Notes: generated by a model not told the origin, from the letters alone. DNA of 64,000 nucleotides from Leucosporidium creatinivorum (GCA_001600635.1 BCKL01000008.1:529770-593769), one strand, 5' to 3'; positions 11,630 through 22,492 are shown, numbered from the stretch's first letter. Numbers and translations are program-made.

Positions 11630-11798
11630 GCTGTTGAGGAGGGGAGGAGCGAGGAAAACGCCGAGTCGAGAGTGCTGACCCATTGAGTTACGAACGAAAC
11701 AGCTCTTCCGCTCCCTCATTCAGTTTGACCCCATCCGCACTAATTATTGGCAGTTCCGTGCTGATGAGGTGATGCACAAGGTCGGCGTGGCGGCTTGA
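10000..11798 (+). CDS. RAM2: Protein farnesyltransferase / geranylgeranyltransferase type I alpha subunit
   Basis: Shared alpha subunit that pairs with two different beta subunits to prenylate CaaX proteins such as Ras, Rho and mating pheromone. The spliced protein carries the serial prenyltransferase-alpha repeats, each with a Trp-containing core: SIWAYRAE, YQVWQHRR, HTWAYRQW, SAWNHRF and SAWNYLRG. Six introns are present. The joins EHY/RDAMDTF, SIW/AYRAE, VW/QHRR, EIR/YTK and YLRG/ILFH all restore repeat consensus. The first intron (from 10128) contains a (CT)23 tract, and the last (from 11581) a TC tract of about 39 nt. The second intron seems to end in AAG rather than CAG/TAG. Stop TGA at 11796-11798, only about 30 bp before an assembly gap. 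Confidence 0.92.
10135..10180 (+). repeat. (CT)23 microsatellite in RAM2 intron 1
   Basis: Uninterrupted CT dinucleotide repeat directly after the GTAAGC donor. It could serve as an exaggerated polypyrimidine tract or simply be replication slippage. Confidence 0.95.
11587..11626 (+). repeat. (TC)n microsatellite in RAM2 last intron
   Basis: About 39 nt of perfect TC repeat directly after the GTGAGT donor, mirroring the position of the tract in the first intron of the same gene. Confidence 0.95.
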
Positions 11799-11827
11799 GG
11801 AGGGGAGCTCGGTCGACCCCAATGGGT

Positions 11828-11859
<32 letters not shown>

Positions 11860-11959
11860 NNNNNNNNNNNNNNNNNNNNNNNNNNNNNNNNNNNNNNNNN
11901 NNNNNNNNNNNNNNNNNNNNNNNNNNNNNNNNNNNNNNNNNNNNNNNNNNNNNNNNNNN

Positions 11960-12051
<92 letters not shown>
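11828..12051. other. Assembly gap: 100 N flanked by poly-G
   Basis: Thirty-two G bases, exactly 100 N (11860-11959), then 92 G bases. Exactly 100 N is a conventional placeholder for a gap of unknown size. Pure poly-G contig ends are typical of dark-cycle base calls on two-colour sequencers, so both the homopolymer and the linkage across it are suspect. Open frames of Gly or Pro crossing it are not genes. Confidence 0.92.
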
Positions 12052-12052
<1 letters not shown>

Positions 12053-12375
12053 GGGATGCCAGAGTGCAACAGTGGTCCTTTGTAGTGTAGTCTTATGGTG
12101 TTACTCGTTTGATTCAAGAACGCGTGAGACCGTTGAGAACCGAGATTAAAGCAGTTCGACCGAGATTAGGCGGGCGCCGAGCGCAGGATCGTTTCTCAAG
12201 CTACTCTCAGCGAGCGAAGCGCATCAAAAAGTCACGAGAGGTAAAGCTTTGATATCAGGGGACCTCGTGCAAGCTCCTACACGCTCAAGCTAGCTCCCTT
12301 GCACCTCTTCCGAGCCGTCACCTGCACGGGGAGCGGGTCAGCCGTAGGCAGCGGGGGGCTCGGGTCGACTGGAGC
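12052..12375. other. Unannotated flank right of the gap
   Basis: Roughly 320 bp between the gap and the end of F-box gene 2, containing that gene's 3' region including the last acceptor (about 12321). Nothing else is visible. Confidence 0.5.
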
Positions 12376-13577
12376 TCACCAAGCCTCAAGAGCATCCTCC
12401 AGCCAAGCCAAGCAATCCTCACGCTTGAAGCAGGGGCGCTGAAGGATCCTCCCGCCGCGATTTTGGCACAGCTCGGCGAGCGAGCGCAGCGTTGCTTCCT
12501 CGACCTCCGTCTCATGCTCGTCCAGGACGGGGAGAACGAGCTGCTTGAGAGTCTCGAGACATTTTGGCGAGGCCTGAAAGCCTTGGTAGATCCGTGAAAG
12601 AGAGATTCCGTAATCAGTCTCGAAGAAGGATGGGCGGAGGCAAAGGCGGGCGAGCGACGCCGGGATAAGGGGGAGATAGGGTTCGAACGAGAGGTCGTGG
12701 TCCACAGTTAGGTCCTCCAGATTTGTAAAGCTCCTCCACACCGTGTTCGAGAGCTCGAAGCGAGCCTGGTGGCCGGTGAAAGACAGCGTGAAGGCCTTGA
12801 GCTGCGACGTGAAACGCAGGAGCGCCCTCTCCAGGCCGTCCCACGGCGCGGCAGACGAGACCTCACGACCGCTGAGTATGGCTAGGTGCGAAAGCTGTGG
12901 CAGTTGCGCCGAAGAGAGGATCGAGGCGACGTCGGCAGGACCGGCGAGGTAGGAAAGGGTGAGGCGACAGAGGTTGTCGCCGCGTAGCGGCGATGAGAAG
13001 GGGGCAGGGTAGGCGATCATGAAATCAAGAGTGAGATCTTCGAGTTCTGCACGCTGATGTAGGGTTAGTAGAGATCCTGCTTCCGAACGCTTCTCGGCGC
13101 ACCTGGAGCAAGAGTGGAGAGCATCGCCAAGTCGACAAGAGGCTTCGGTTTGTCGTCAGAAACGACATGAAGTGAACTCAGTCTCGACGAGGCCCGTAGT
13201 ATGTTCTGCAGGTGCCCGACATGCAAGCGGGCGGCTTGAGCTTGTCTGAGATGGTTGCAGTGGAGGCGGAGCGAGCGAAGGGCGTCCCCTCCGGTGCGTA
13301 GGGTGGAGCTCGTCGCTAGGTACGAGTCCGCCGAATCGTTGGTCTTCAGCATGACATGCAGCAAGAGCTCTCGTTGCGCGAGCGCCGCCCAGAGCTTGTT
13401 GACGCGGCAGCAGTTAAGGAGGATGTCGTAGCGCTCTCGGAAGGTAGTGAAGGAAAGTCGAGGGAGAGCTAGTTGGATGATACGCTGCAGGATCTCGGTA
13501 GGGAGCGAAGGGAGCGGCTGGGGAGCTTCGTCGAGCTGGGAGGGAGGAGGGGGGCCAGCTTCGAGCGGTTCGTCCAT
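12376..13577 (-). CDS. F-box/LRR-like protein, paralog 2
   Basis: Closest relative of paralog 1 (3147). Its F-box reads LPSLPTEILQRIIQLALPRL, then FRERYDILLNCCRVNKLWAA, and the Leu-rich part contains LEDLTLDF and LPQLSHLAIL. The phase-1 intron (about 13043-13103) joins a Leu-Ala-Pro end to LEDLTLDF, exactly as in paralog 1. The frame closes with EDALEAW-stop. Here too the Trp codon overlaps a good donor (TG/GTGAGC) with a CTGAC branch and CAG/GTGA acceptor at about 12321, so a spliced transcript also ends Trp-stop. About 100 bp upstream of the ATG are strikingly similar to the leader of paralog 4. Likely an SCF substrate receptor; no substrate can be named. Confidence 0.75.
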
Positions 13578-14113
13578 CCTGGTAGAGCTTCGAGTGAGGG
13601 TTATAGGTGGTTGAGGGGCTGTAGACGACTTGTAGCTTCTTCCTGTCCAGTTGTACGAGGGTCGAAGCGAGAGACGAGTGAGCAGGGCAATAGAAAGAGC
13701 CGACAGCTCGTTCGACGGATCCTTAAATTGAGGTCAGGAAACAAATTCGAGCGGCGCGAGCGTAGTCGACTGGGCATGTGAGTCGAGTCGTAGCATAACT
13801 GCAGGGCTTCACTCGTGTGTGCGGCCTCTGCAGCCGAGTAGAACTCTTCAACACCGACAGAGCTTCGCCGAACTCCAACACCGAGCCGCCTACTGATCGT
13901 GCTCAGGCCGTCGATGGGGAGAGCTGTATGACTTCCAAAGCTAAAGATGAGGTCCTACAGAAGGCGAGATGGGGAAAGGTATCGACATGGCGGTATCAAA
14001 GGAGTGACGGGGTAGGCTGCGAGGGGCTGCGAGCGAGCGAAGTGCGAAGGACGAAGGGGTTGCGAAATATATTAGGGGGGAGAGTAGGGTACGTAGTCGA
14101 ATTTCGTGGTACT
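13578..14113. other. Intergenic region upstream of F-box paralog 2
   Basis: 13578-13690 is the leader conserved with paralog 4 (see findings). The rest lacks a credible frame and contains the 3' flank of the Rrm4-like gene. Confidence 0.5.
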
Positions 14114-16667
14114 CTACTTGGAGGGGGTAGCGGCGGCGAGGAGGACCTTCTCCTTGAGCACTTCGGGGAGGTTGATGAGGTGAGCGAGAGGGCGGAGCTC
14201 TTCGGTGTCGAGGAGGGCGATGGTGATGCGAGGCTGTTGAAAGTCAGCGAGTCAGCGATTATTTCAATACAAGCCGAACGCTAGCACTCACAGCACCCTT
14301 GATACCGGTCGCCTTGATGGCCTTGAAGAGTCGCTCGCCTGCGGGATTGCAGCCGAAGTCAGCTTCTATCGCCCTTCCCTCCGCCCACGATTGCACCAAA
14401 CCACACTCACCAAGCTTCTGCTTGACCTCGTGGGGCGGCTTGCCCTCCAAGCCATCCATAAACGCATCCATCTCGCTCTTCTTCTCTTCCTCGGCTTTGC
14501 CCACGCCGAGCGAGCCGAGCTGCGACTCGAGGGCGATGATAGTAGCGGCGGGGAGAGCGGCGAGTTCGGCGAGAGATGCAGGAAGAGGCTCGGTGGGGTG
14601 TGCAGGCTTAGAGGTGGAGGAAGGAAGAGGTGCCGAGTCCGCCGAGATGGTCGCTGAGGGAGCTGGTGCAGGAGCGGGGGTGTCGTCGTCGTCCGAGGTG
14701 GAGAGAACGAGGAGAGCGTCCGCCACCTTCTGCTTGAGGTACTCGGGGTTGAAGAGGCACATGGCTCGCTCCTTCTTTGGCAGCTGGAGGGGTCAGACTG
14801 GTCAGCTCGGCGCTGGAACGAGGTGCTCAGCGCTCGGCCGCGAAAGCAGCAAGCAACTCACGCCCTCCAGCAGCTGCACGACCTCTCCAAACTGATTGGG
14901 CTCGATCCTCTGCACAGTCGATACGAGCCTGTCGTGCTCCGACTGAACCGAAGCGATGGGCGAGCTCGAGGCAGAGGTGCCGGGGGATGAGGCAGCGGGC
15001 GCAGGCGAGGACTCAAAGGTCGAGGAGGCGCGACGAGAGGTGTAAGGGGTGGGAGAGTAGGTGTTGGGGTTAGGTGAGAGGTCGGGAGTCTGAAGGCGGG
15101 CAAGAAATCAGCCAACGCGTGCTGAGCGGGAGAGAACGAACTTACGGCGGTCGTCGACAAAGACTGCATGCCATGGTCCAGCTCGCTCATACCATCCGCC
15201 GAGCTATCCTGCCTCGCCCTTCCTTCCCTCAGCTTCTTCGGCTCATGGAAGCGCACAGTGACGATCCGCCCGCTCGGCCCAGCTGGCTGCCCGTCCATCG
15301 CTTGCAGAGCAGCAGCAGCCTGCTCAGGCTGTTCGTACGAGACGAATCCGAACCCTTTCGAGCGGCCGTCCGTCGCGGTCATGACCTTGGCGCTGATGAT
15401 ACGGCCATAGTTCTTGAAGAGGAAGAAGAGGTCTTGCGAAGTGATGGAGGGGTCGAGGTTCTTGACGAAGAGGTTGGCTAGAGGGATCGGGAGCGCGTCA
15501 GTCCGGCTTCAATGAGGCCCACTCGTCGTCGCAGCTCACAAGGGTCGACGACTGCCAACGCCGAAGGAAGGGGCGAGCCATGTCCGTTCTGCGAGATGCG
15601 AGGCGAGGCAGGGCTTCCGCCTGCATGGATCGAGACCTGGGAGGTGCTGGAGAAAGAGCGTTGCTGCTGAGGAGGGGTGAATGGCGCTGCGACGGCGTTG
15701 AGTGATGGGTGGCCGTGACCGAGAGCGAGCTCGCCGGGAGTGAAGGCGGCGGCGGCAGCCCATCTCGACGGAGATGCCTGAGGTGACGCTGCAGGTATGC
15801 CGATGTCGGACTTGCGCGCGCGAGCGGCGACAAAGTTTTGGACGATGATGGTGTTGCCGTCGAGTTCGGAGCAGTGGAGCTCGTCAGTCGCAATCTTGGC
15901 GTGCTCCTCGTCCTGGCCGGCAAAAGGGTTAGTTGTCTGGGCGAGGCAAAGATATTCAATACACGCACGTAAAACGTGACCAGCGCTTGTCCCTTGAAGG
16001 CGGCCGAAGCGCCTGAGCCCCGTCGAGGACCCTCGGCGAGCTGAAGCGCGACACGGTGCACAGGTCCGAAGGGGCGGCAGAGGTCGAAGAGCGACCCGGC
16101 GGTGGTAGTCAGAGGAAGCGACTTGAATAGTCGAGGGGCGGCGTTGGGTGTAGGGTCGTCTGAGAGGCTGGGCGAGGTGTGAAGGGTGAGCGCCGAGGAG
16201 TACTCCGAGAAGGCTTGACCGTTGACCGTCGCGTAGGCCTTCTCAGCTGTTGTGCGGGCCCGTCGTCAGCTCGTCGGTGCTTTGTGCCTACAAGGAAGAC
16301 GAACCGCGGTCGAGAGACTCGAACTCGATGTGGCCCTTCGCCGGCGCCGAAAGATCGCCGACCCTTTCGATCCGAGGCCTGGGAAGCAGCAGATACAGCA
16401 AGTCAGCTTCTGTATCTAACTTTCGCTCCTTGGCCGTCACCATTGATCCTGCACGCTCCCACTCGGCTCACAAAGGGAGGCAGCAAGCCGCAATGCCACT
16501 TACCTGACCTTCAAGCACTCCCAAAGCGCCTCGACGATCTGCGCATCCGATACAGCTTCACTTATTCCTCCGACGTAGAGGATCGGCTCGGTGAGTAGTG
16601 CTGAGGGAGCTGCTGGACGGGCGCCGACGGGCGGCTCGTCTTCGGGCAAGCTCCAACGAGAAGTCAT
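14114..16667 (-). CDS. Rrm4-like RNA-binding protein with three RRMs and two MLLE domains
   Basis: Spliced from eight or more exons. RRM1 begins TEPILYVGGISEAVSDAQIV. RRM2 has PRLFKSLPLTTTAGSLFDLC and continues to GNTIIVQNF. RRM3 is canonical, with NLFVKNLDPSITSQDLFFLF and GFGFVSYEQPEQAAAAL. After a Ser/Pro linker come two MLLE (PABC-like) domains: one ends FNPEYLKQKVADALLVL, the second has LGERLFKAIKATGIKGAPRI, then LPEVLKEKVLLAA. MLLE domains bind PAM2 peptides. Three N-terminal RRMs plus C-terminal MLLEs is the architecture of Ustilago Rrm4, an endosome-borne mRNA transporter; ordinary Pab1 has four RRMs and one MLLE. Start at 16667 (MTSRWSLPEDEPP), stop TAG at 14114-14116. Divergent from the coiled-coil gene at 16978. 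Confidence 0.78.
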
Positions 16668-16977
16668 TCGTAGCTGAGTATCGGACTGAGGCAGGTGCGA
16701 AAAGGTGTGTCCGTCGAACCGAGTTCTGTAGTCGAGTGAAATGGCAAGAGGGAGAGCTGCTCGAGTTCGAACAGGCGCAAGAAGGGTCAGTGCGGCGCTT
16801 CGCTTCCTGCGCTCCTCGTCGCTCCTTTTGCCTTCCCCTACCGAGATAAAGTCTTGTCGAGCTACAGAAACGCCACTGCTCTATCGCCCTACAGTACCCC
16901 CTCCCCCTTCCTTCTTTCTCCTCGGCTCACGCCCTCCCTCAACAAGTCGCGTCGAGCGCTTCTCTCGCCTCTTTCGA
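16668..16977. promoter_or_regulatory. Bidirectional promoter region
   Basis: 310 bp between divergent ATGs. No TATA box is visible. The plus-side half is C/T-rich (16890-16975). Confidence 0.45.
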
Positions 16978-19157
16978 ATGGCTCAAGCCGAGGCTGTGGA
17001 TAGTATCCTACAGTGGCTGGAAGGCCTTCGCTATCCTCATGAACGGTCCGAGGAGCTCGCTGGGCTGGTTGCAGGCGACTTTGGCGCGTCTCTCTTGTGG
17101 CTCTCTCAGCATGCTGTAGGGCGTCGGTGAGTCTGTTCCGTAGCCCGAGATCGGCTCCGAAGCTTACCACCATCTCTTCCGACAGCCATGCTGCTCACAT
17201 CAAGATCGGGCAGCACCGATTTCGCGAGGAAGCGCCGGCCAAGCTATCAGCTCCTCGTCGCGCCGACCTGGGTCTTGATGTGTGGCCGAATGCGATCAAG
17301 GAGGCTGGCAGGCTACATGCTGAAAACTCGAAGACGTCCGAGCTGCTACAAGGAGCGTTGAAGGATCAGGCGGAAGCAGGTGAGCTCTGCTCGTTCCCGC
17401 TGCTCGGCGAAGCTGACCCACCGAATCGCACAGAACGCAGTCACTCGGCTTCGGTCGACGAGCTCATGAAGAGGAAGGCTCTTCTCACCGCCCTGACCAA
17501 CCTCGAGACCACTACTTCAAAGCAGCAAGCTCGCATCTCGGCGCTCACGGCGCTCGTCGAGGATTGGACCGTCGAATCTCGCTCGAAGCTTGCACAAGTA
17601 CGTCTTTATGTTATTCCGACGATAGCTTAGGCTGATCTTATACCTACAGTCTTCAGCCGCTCAAGATATCGCCACGACGAGGCAGCTCTTGCGCGATGGC
17701 GGCGAGGAGCTGTCGCTCGACTCGATGGCAACGCCGGCGTATCTCGACGAGATGGCAGACATGCTCGCCAAGATCAAGTCTCAGCTTCAGTGAGCTTGAT
17801 TCAGCGCCCATCTTGGTCGTGGTGCTGACTTCGCCGTGCAGGGATCACGTCGAGCGCCACCAAGCGATTCGTCCTCCACCGATTAACGGCGCCGAAGAGC
17901 GGCTCTACGTGCGTTCGATGCCTTCGCGTCAGTCTCGTCTCATTTCTGATCCTCTTCTACCCTCGTAGGCTATGCAGAAGCACTGCCTCGACCTCTCGCA
18001 GCCAGCTGTCTTGAGCCCTGCTCTGCCTTCCAAGCCGACCGACGACCGAGCCCGACTTCTGCAGTGCGTCGCTCTCAGATCGCCAGCATTGAGCTTCAGG
18101 CTGACTCTCTTCCTCTGCAGAGCACTTGCGGAAGCTCGAGCTCGTCGAATCGCCCTACGAGAGGAGGCAGCCGGGCTTCGAGCCGAGCCGTCAACGCCGC
18201 TTGTCTACGACGAGGCTATTCTCGAGGCTCGAGACAAGGTGGTGAGTTGCTATGCCATGTAACATCTCGCCGCATGAGCTAATTCACCGATCCTTGTGCA
18301 GGATCAGCAGAAGCGCCGAGTCGAGGAGCTTCTTCAACTCCGAGCCGACGTCTTGTTGCGCATCAGCCGTGATGCAGAGCAGGTGAGTATAAGACACCGG
18401 ACCTGGACCTTGTTGAACCTGTGCTGAACCGGTCGTCTTCCGCAGCAGGCTCAAAATCCCATGAAGGCCGCCCTTGTCAACGTGGAAGCCGCTGTCAGCG
18501 CAGCCTCAACCTCGCTGGACTCTGCCAAAGCCGCCGAGGTCGCTTCATATCCTGCCTCCTCCGCCAAGTCTTCCCCTCGACACCATCCTCCGTTTCTCAG
18601 CCCCCTCGGAGATGACGTGCAGCTAGCTCGAGATGCTCGGCGAGGTGAGTCTGGAACTGGCTGCCTCCGTTTGACAAGCGACTGACCTTTGCCTGTCACA
18701 CAGCACTTCAAACTGCTCGTCTACTGGACTCGGCACCTCCTCTGGCCAGCTCGATATCCTCGGCCGCCATAGATCAAGCCTGCGGTTCGTCGCTTCCTTC
18801 TCTCACGTCCGAGCTACTCCACCAGCTGACCTCTTCGCCACAGATACCATCGCCTACTCGCGCTTCATACTCGAAGCGCTCCGCCCTCCCCTAGCAGCAC
18901 AGCTCGACTCTGGAGTTGCGGCACGAGCAGCCGAGCTGGACGAGCTCGTTCGGCTTCGGTGAGTGGCTCGCTGCTGCTCTCGTGCAGGCTATCAAGCTGA
19001 CTTGGATCCATCCTACAGGATCTTGCTGTCCGATGGAAAGCTGCTGCCGCCGATGAAGGGTGCAGATGGGCAGACTGTAGCCGAGCGTTGGCGGCGAGGG
19101 GAACGGGAGATGGCGAGGGAGGGCAAGTCGGCCAAAGTCAAGGAGGGTCGTAGATGA
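16978..19157 (+). CDS. Intron-rich coiled-coil protein, unknown function
   Basis: About a dozen exons, all joined in frame by GT-AG introns of 50-80 nt; examples are VGRR/HAAHIKIG, KLAQ/SSAAQD, KSQLQ/DHVER and LRI/LLSDGKLL. The N-terminus (SILQWLEGLRYPHERSEELA) is a compact helical segment. The remainder is mostly Ala/Glu/Arg/Leu-rich and predicted coiled coil, with a Ser/Pro-rich break near PASSAKSSPRHHPPFLSPLG and a basic end. There are no catalytic motifs. An all-helical spindle or augmin (HAUS)-type subunit would fit in shape, but that is speculation. Start at the first ATG after the pyrimidine-rich promoter; stop TGA at 19155-19157. Confidence 0.7.
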
Positions 19158-19515
19158 GCGGGGCGCAAATCTGTTTCGACGCTCATGACGTGCTCGACTG
19201 GAAGGTCTGCGAGCGCTGCAGGCCGCCAACGCTTCGCTTTCGGCCGTTCGGCGCTCGCTGCTCGCTGCTCGACTTTGACGATTCAGGATTTAAGACATCG
19301 GCATTGTCATTACGAGAGAAGTCGGGAAGGAGAACAACTGGCTTGATGGTCGGAGGTCAAGGTGGCGCAAGGCCGAGATTCAGGAAAGGCTACAGGTCGA
19401 GCGAGTCGAGGAAAGGGAGTGAAGAGACGGGAGAGGTATTCAGGGGCATCGGTGCCGCTCAGCGGCCGGAGAGGGTATAGTGAAGATGTAACGTAGGGCT
19501 GTCGAGTCGAGCAGC
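19158..19515. other. Converging 3' flanks
   Basis: 358 bp between two converging genes. No supported gene, repeat or RNA is seen. Confidence 0.6.
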
Positions 19516-22492
19516 TCAGAGGATCCACGAGAAGATGCCGCTGAGGAGCGAGGTGGGCCACCATTGAGGGCAAGAGTAGCCTTTAGGGACCGACCAGCGG
19601 AGATTAGGCGACCACCAGGTAGCGTAGCGAGGTGACCATCCGGCTGGAGGCGCCCAGCTGGCAGAGGGAAGCTGTGGAAGGGAGTAAGAACCGTCAGCGA
19701 GGGCTCGAAGGCAAACGCCGAGCTGGAAAGGGCCACTTACGCCCCATCCGCTCTTCGGCTGCCATTGAGGTCCGATGCCGAAGTAAAGGAAGCCATCGGG
19801 GTAGCCAGAAGGCCTGCCGTGTCCGAGGTGCTGCCACGGGAAGAAGAAAGCGAGTCAGCGAGTCATTCGGTCAAGGCAAGAATCGCGGATAACGAGCAGC
19901 TCACGTCGAAGGAGAAGCCGTCGGTACCCTTGCCGTTGCATACAAAAGAGCTAGGAGCCCAGTTGTATCCAGACCAGCCGAGGTTGACCCAGTGCGAAGG
20001 CCAGGAGAAGCCCGAGGGGTACTGCCATTGCGAAGAGGGAGCTGTGGACGGGAGGAGAAGAAGAGTGATGAATTTCAGCAAACTGTGGAGCGTACTGCTC
20101 CAAGGGAAAGTGTACTCACCCCACCAGGTAGCCTTGTTACAGGTGTTGAGCCAAGCCGAAGGGAAGGAGAAGGTCGAGGAGACTCCCCACCAGCCGAGTG
20201 CGGGCTGCCAGCCATGCGACTTGCCAAACCACTTGAAAGGGAGTCCGACGTAGGGGCACTTGTTACCGGAAGGATCAAAGCTGTGGACAGGGGAGAAAGG
20301 AAGTCAGTATCTCGTTCGCTCTCGGCGAGGGCCAGGTCGTCGTGCTGGAGAACGATACGCGCTGCAGAGATGATCACTTACTCCCAGCCATCGTTTCCGG
20401 AGCCATCGCAGTCCCATTCTTGTCCAGGCCAGGGGTTGCCGGTCGAGGAAGGCTGAGCCGAAGTGGTGGTTGACGAGGGAGCAGCAGAGGACGAGGCGGC
20501 GAGGTAAGAAGTCCAGTTGGGATCGAGCTCAATCCAGAAAGAGGGGACAGTCCACTCGGCTGGGTAGTGCCACGATGAGGCGGGAACTGAGGAGCAATGG
20601 GTCAGTCGAGCTCGGCGATTCGGAAAGCAACGAGAGAGAGAGACGAGGAGACGAGGCTTGACGTACCCCACCACGTAGCAAGGTTAACATCATAGTTGGA
20701 AAAGCCTTCGGGGACAGTCCAAGTGTCGAAGGGGACCTAGCAGCGAGAGAGCGACAATGATCGCCGGGTTAGTCAACGCCGAGAAGTGCTCCAAGTCATG
20801 TAGTTTGACGCACATTCCAAGACTCCTCGGGCAGCCAGCCCTGGCCGTCGCCAAAGAAGAGCCATTGTCCGTTGCTGTTGGTGAGGTATCCATCATCAGG
20901 GTAGGGGAGGGGGTTGCCGTCGTAGTCGACCCTGCGAGCAAGGAAGGGTTGAGCGAGGGGAATGTCAGTGGTAGCTTGCTATATGTGCACAACATGCACC
21001 AGAAAGCTTGACTTACGTCCATCCATCGTTTCCACTGCCATCGCAGGTCCATCCACGGGGAGGAACAGCGACGGTGGACGAAGGAGCGCTCGAGGTGGTG
21101 GTCTTTGAGGGCCCAGCGGAGGAGATGGTGGCGAGGTAGGAAGTCCAGTTGGGGTCGAGCTCAATCCAGAAAGATGGGACTGCCCAGTCCGAAGGGTAGT
21201 GCCACGAGGACGAGGGAACTGGAGGGAAGAAGGGTCAGCCGAGCTCGGCGAAAGCGGAACGAGGCAAGGAGAAGGGCCCGGTACTTACCCCACCAGGTAG
21301 CGAGGTTCACGTCGTAGTTGGAGAAGCCCTCGGGAACGGTCCAAGTGTCGAAGGGGACCTAGCAGCGAGCGAGCAACGATAATCGCCGATTAGTCAACGC
21401 CGAAAAGTGCTCCGGATCACGTAGTTTGACGCACGTTCCACGACTCCTCGGGCAACCAGCCATGGCCGCCGCCAAAGAAGAGCCATTGTCCGTTGCTGTT
21501 GGTGAGATAGCCGTCGTCCGGGTAGGGAAGACTGTTCCCGTCGTAATCGACGCTGAGGAGTGGAAGCACGGGGAAAGGTCAGCACTTGCGCCGTACAGGT
21601 GTACAGAGGGGGTAAAAGAAGTACACTCACGTCCACCCGTCGTTACCGGTACCATCGCAGGTCCATCCACGAGGAGGAACTGAGGCCGACGGCGAAGGGG
21701 CGGCCGAAGTCGTCGAAGCCTGGGTAGTGGTGGTAGAAAGAGCGGTAGTCGAGGGCTTCACAGTAGTGGTAGGGTATTGAGGCCACCAACTGGGAGGTGC
21801 GATGGCAGGAGGGAAGTTCCACGAGGGAGAAGGGGCTGTTCGGCGAAGAGAGTCAGCTCGGCTCTCCGTGCGGGAGAAATCAAAGGCACTGACACCACCA
21901 GGTAGCGGAGCTACAGGTAGATACCCAAGGCGAAGGAGGACTCCAGCTGTTGGAGGGAACACCCCAAGACTTGGGTGGCTGCCAGCCTGTAAAGCGAAGC
22001 GAGGGTGAGCTCAAGTTGGAGGAAAACGAGGCGAAAGCTTACCGAAGCCGACACCGAAGTACTTCCAGCCGGAAGGATAGTTAGAAGGGCACTTCTTCTT
22101 GTTGTGGTCGTAGCTGAGGGAGAAAGAAGTGCAGGAGGAGAGGAAGATGGAGACGGGAAGAGGGAGCGCCGAGGTCAGCTTCGCTCGACATTGCCGACGC
22201 TGCATAGCTTGACGGATGGGACAAGATGGAGAAGTACTCACTCAAATCCATCTAGACCGGAGCCCGAGCACGACCAGCTAGGGGAGGGGTAGGTACCGCC
22301 ACAGGAGGATCCGCCGCCGAGAAGGCCGCCGAGGAGGTTCTCGATAAGGCAGAGCGTGCGGGGGTCGTTCTTGTGGACGGCGACGTCGATGTTGCGAGCG
22401 GCGAGCTTGTGAGCGAAGGAGGGCTGGTGGACGCTGGCAGAGGCGAGGGTAGCGAAGCCGGCGAGGGCGACGGCGATGAGGGTGGAGCGCAT
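19516..22492 (-). CDS. Secreted modular Trp-rich repeat protein, unknown family
   Basis: Spliced length is about 650 residues with roughly 60 Trp (about 9%). The first 20 residues (MRSTLIAVALAGFATLASAS) are a clear signal peptide. Five modules follow. Each starts with Cys-x-Gly-x-Gly-x-Asp-Gly-(Trp/Phe), continues through an FG-x-G-x-x-W core and W-x-x-P strands, and ends in ATWW followed by a P-x-x-x-W-x-(Y/F/V)-P tail. Ser/Thr-rich linkers (TTTTQASTTSAAPSPSAS type) separate the first three junctions and look O-glycosylated. Modules 1 and 4 have extra Cys (KKKC, STC; NKC, NTC). Modules 2 and 3 are nearly identical, introns included. Introns recur at the same place in each module (after DGW and after ATWW). 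Exposed aromatic pairs and glycosylated linkers suggest a carbohydrate- or cell-wall-binding role, which is inference; no known CBM signature was recognised. Stop TGA at 19516-19518. Confidence 0.72.
20380..21660 (-). repeat. Tandem duplicated module unit (modules 2 and 3) inside the Trp-rich gene
   Basis: Two head-to-tail units of about 0.6 kb (about 21660-21040 and 21040-20400) match in exons and introns. Both encode YPDDGYLTNSNGQWLFFG, LPEESWNVPFDTWTVPEGFS and PSFWIELDPNWTSYLA. The intron after ESWN is also alike in both (near 21345-21435 and 20740-20815), sharing GTGCGTCAAACTAC and ending CGCTGCTAG. Intron conservation implies a recent duplication or ongoing gene conversion. Confidence 0.85.

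Noticed and set aside
11740-12149. Frames of poly-Gly or poly-Pro crossing the gap
   Set aside because: They consist of the G homopolymer and N placeholder, not coding sequence.
16978-19157. Firm assignment of the coiled-coil gene to the augmin (HAUS) complex
   Set aside because: Only the general helical layout fits; no signature residues were recognised, so it is left as unknown.
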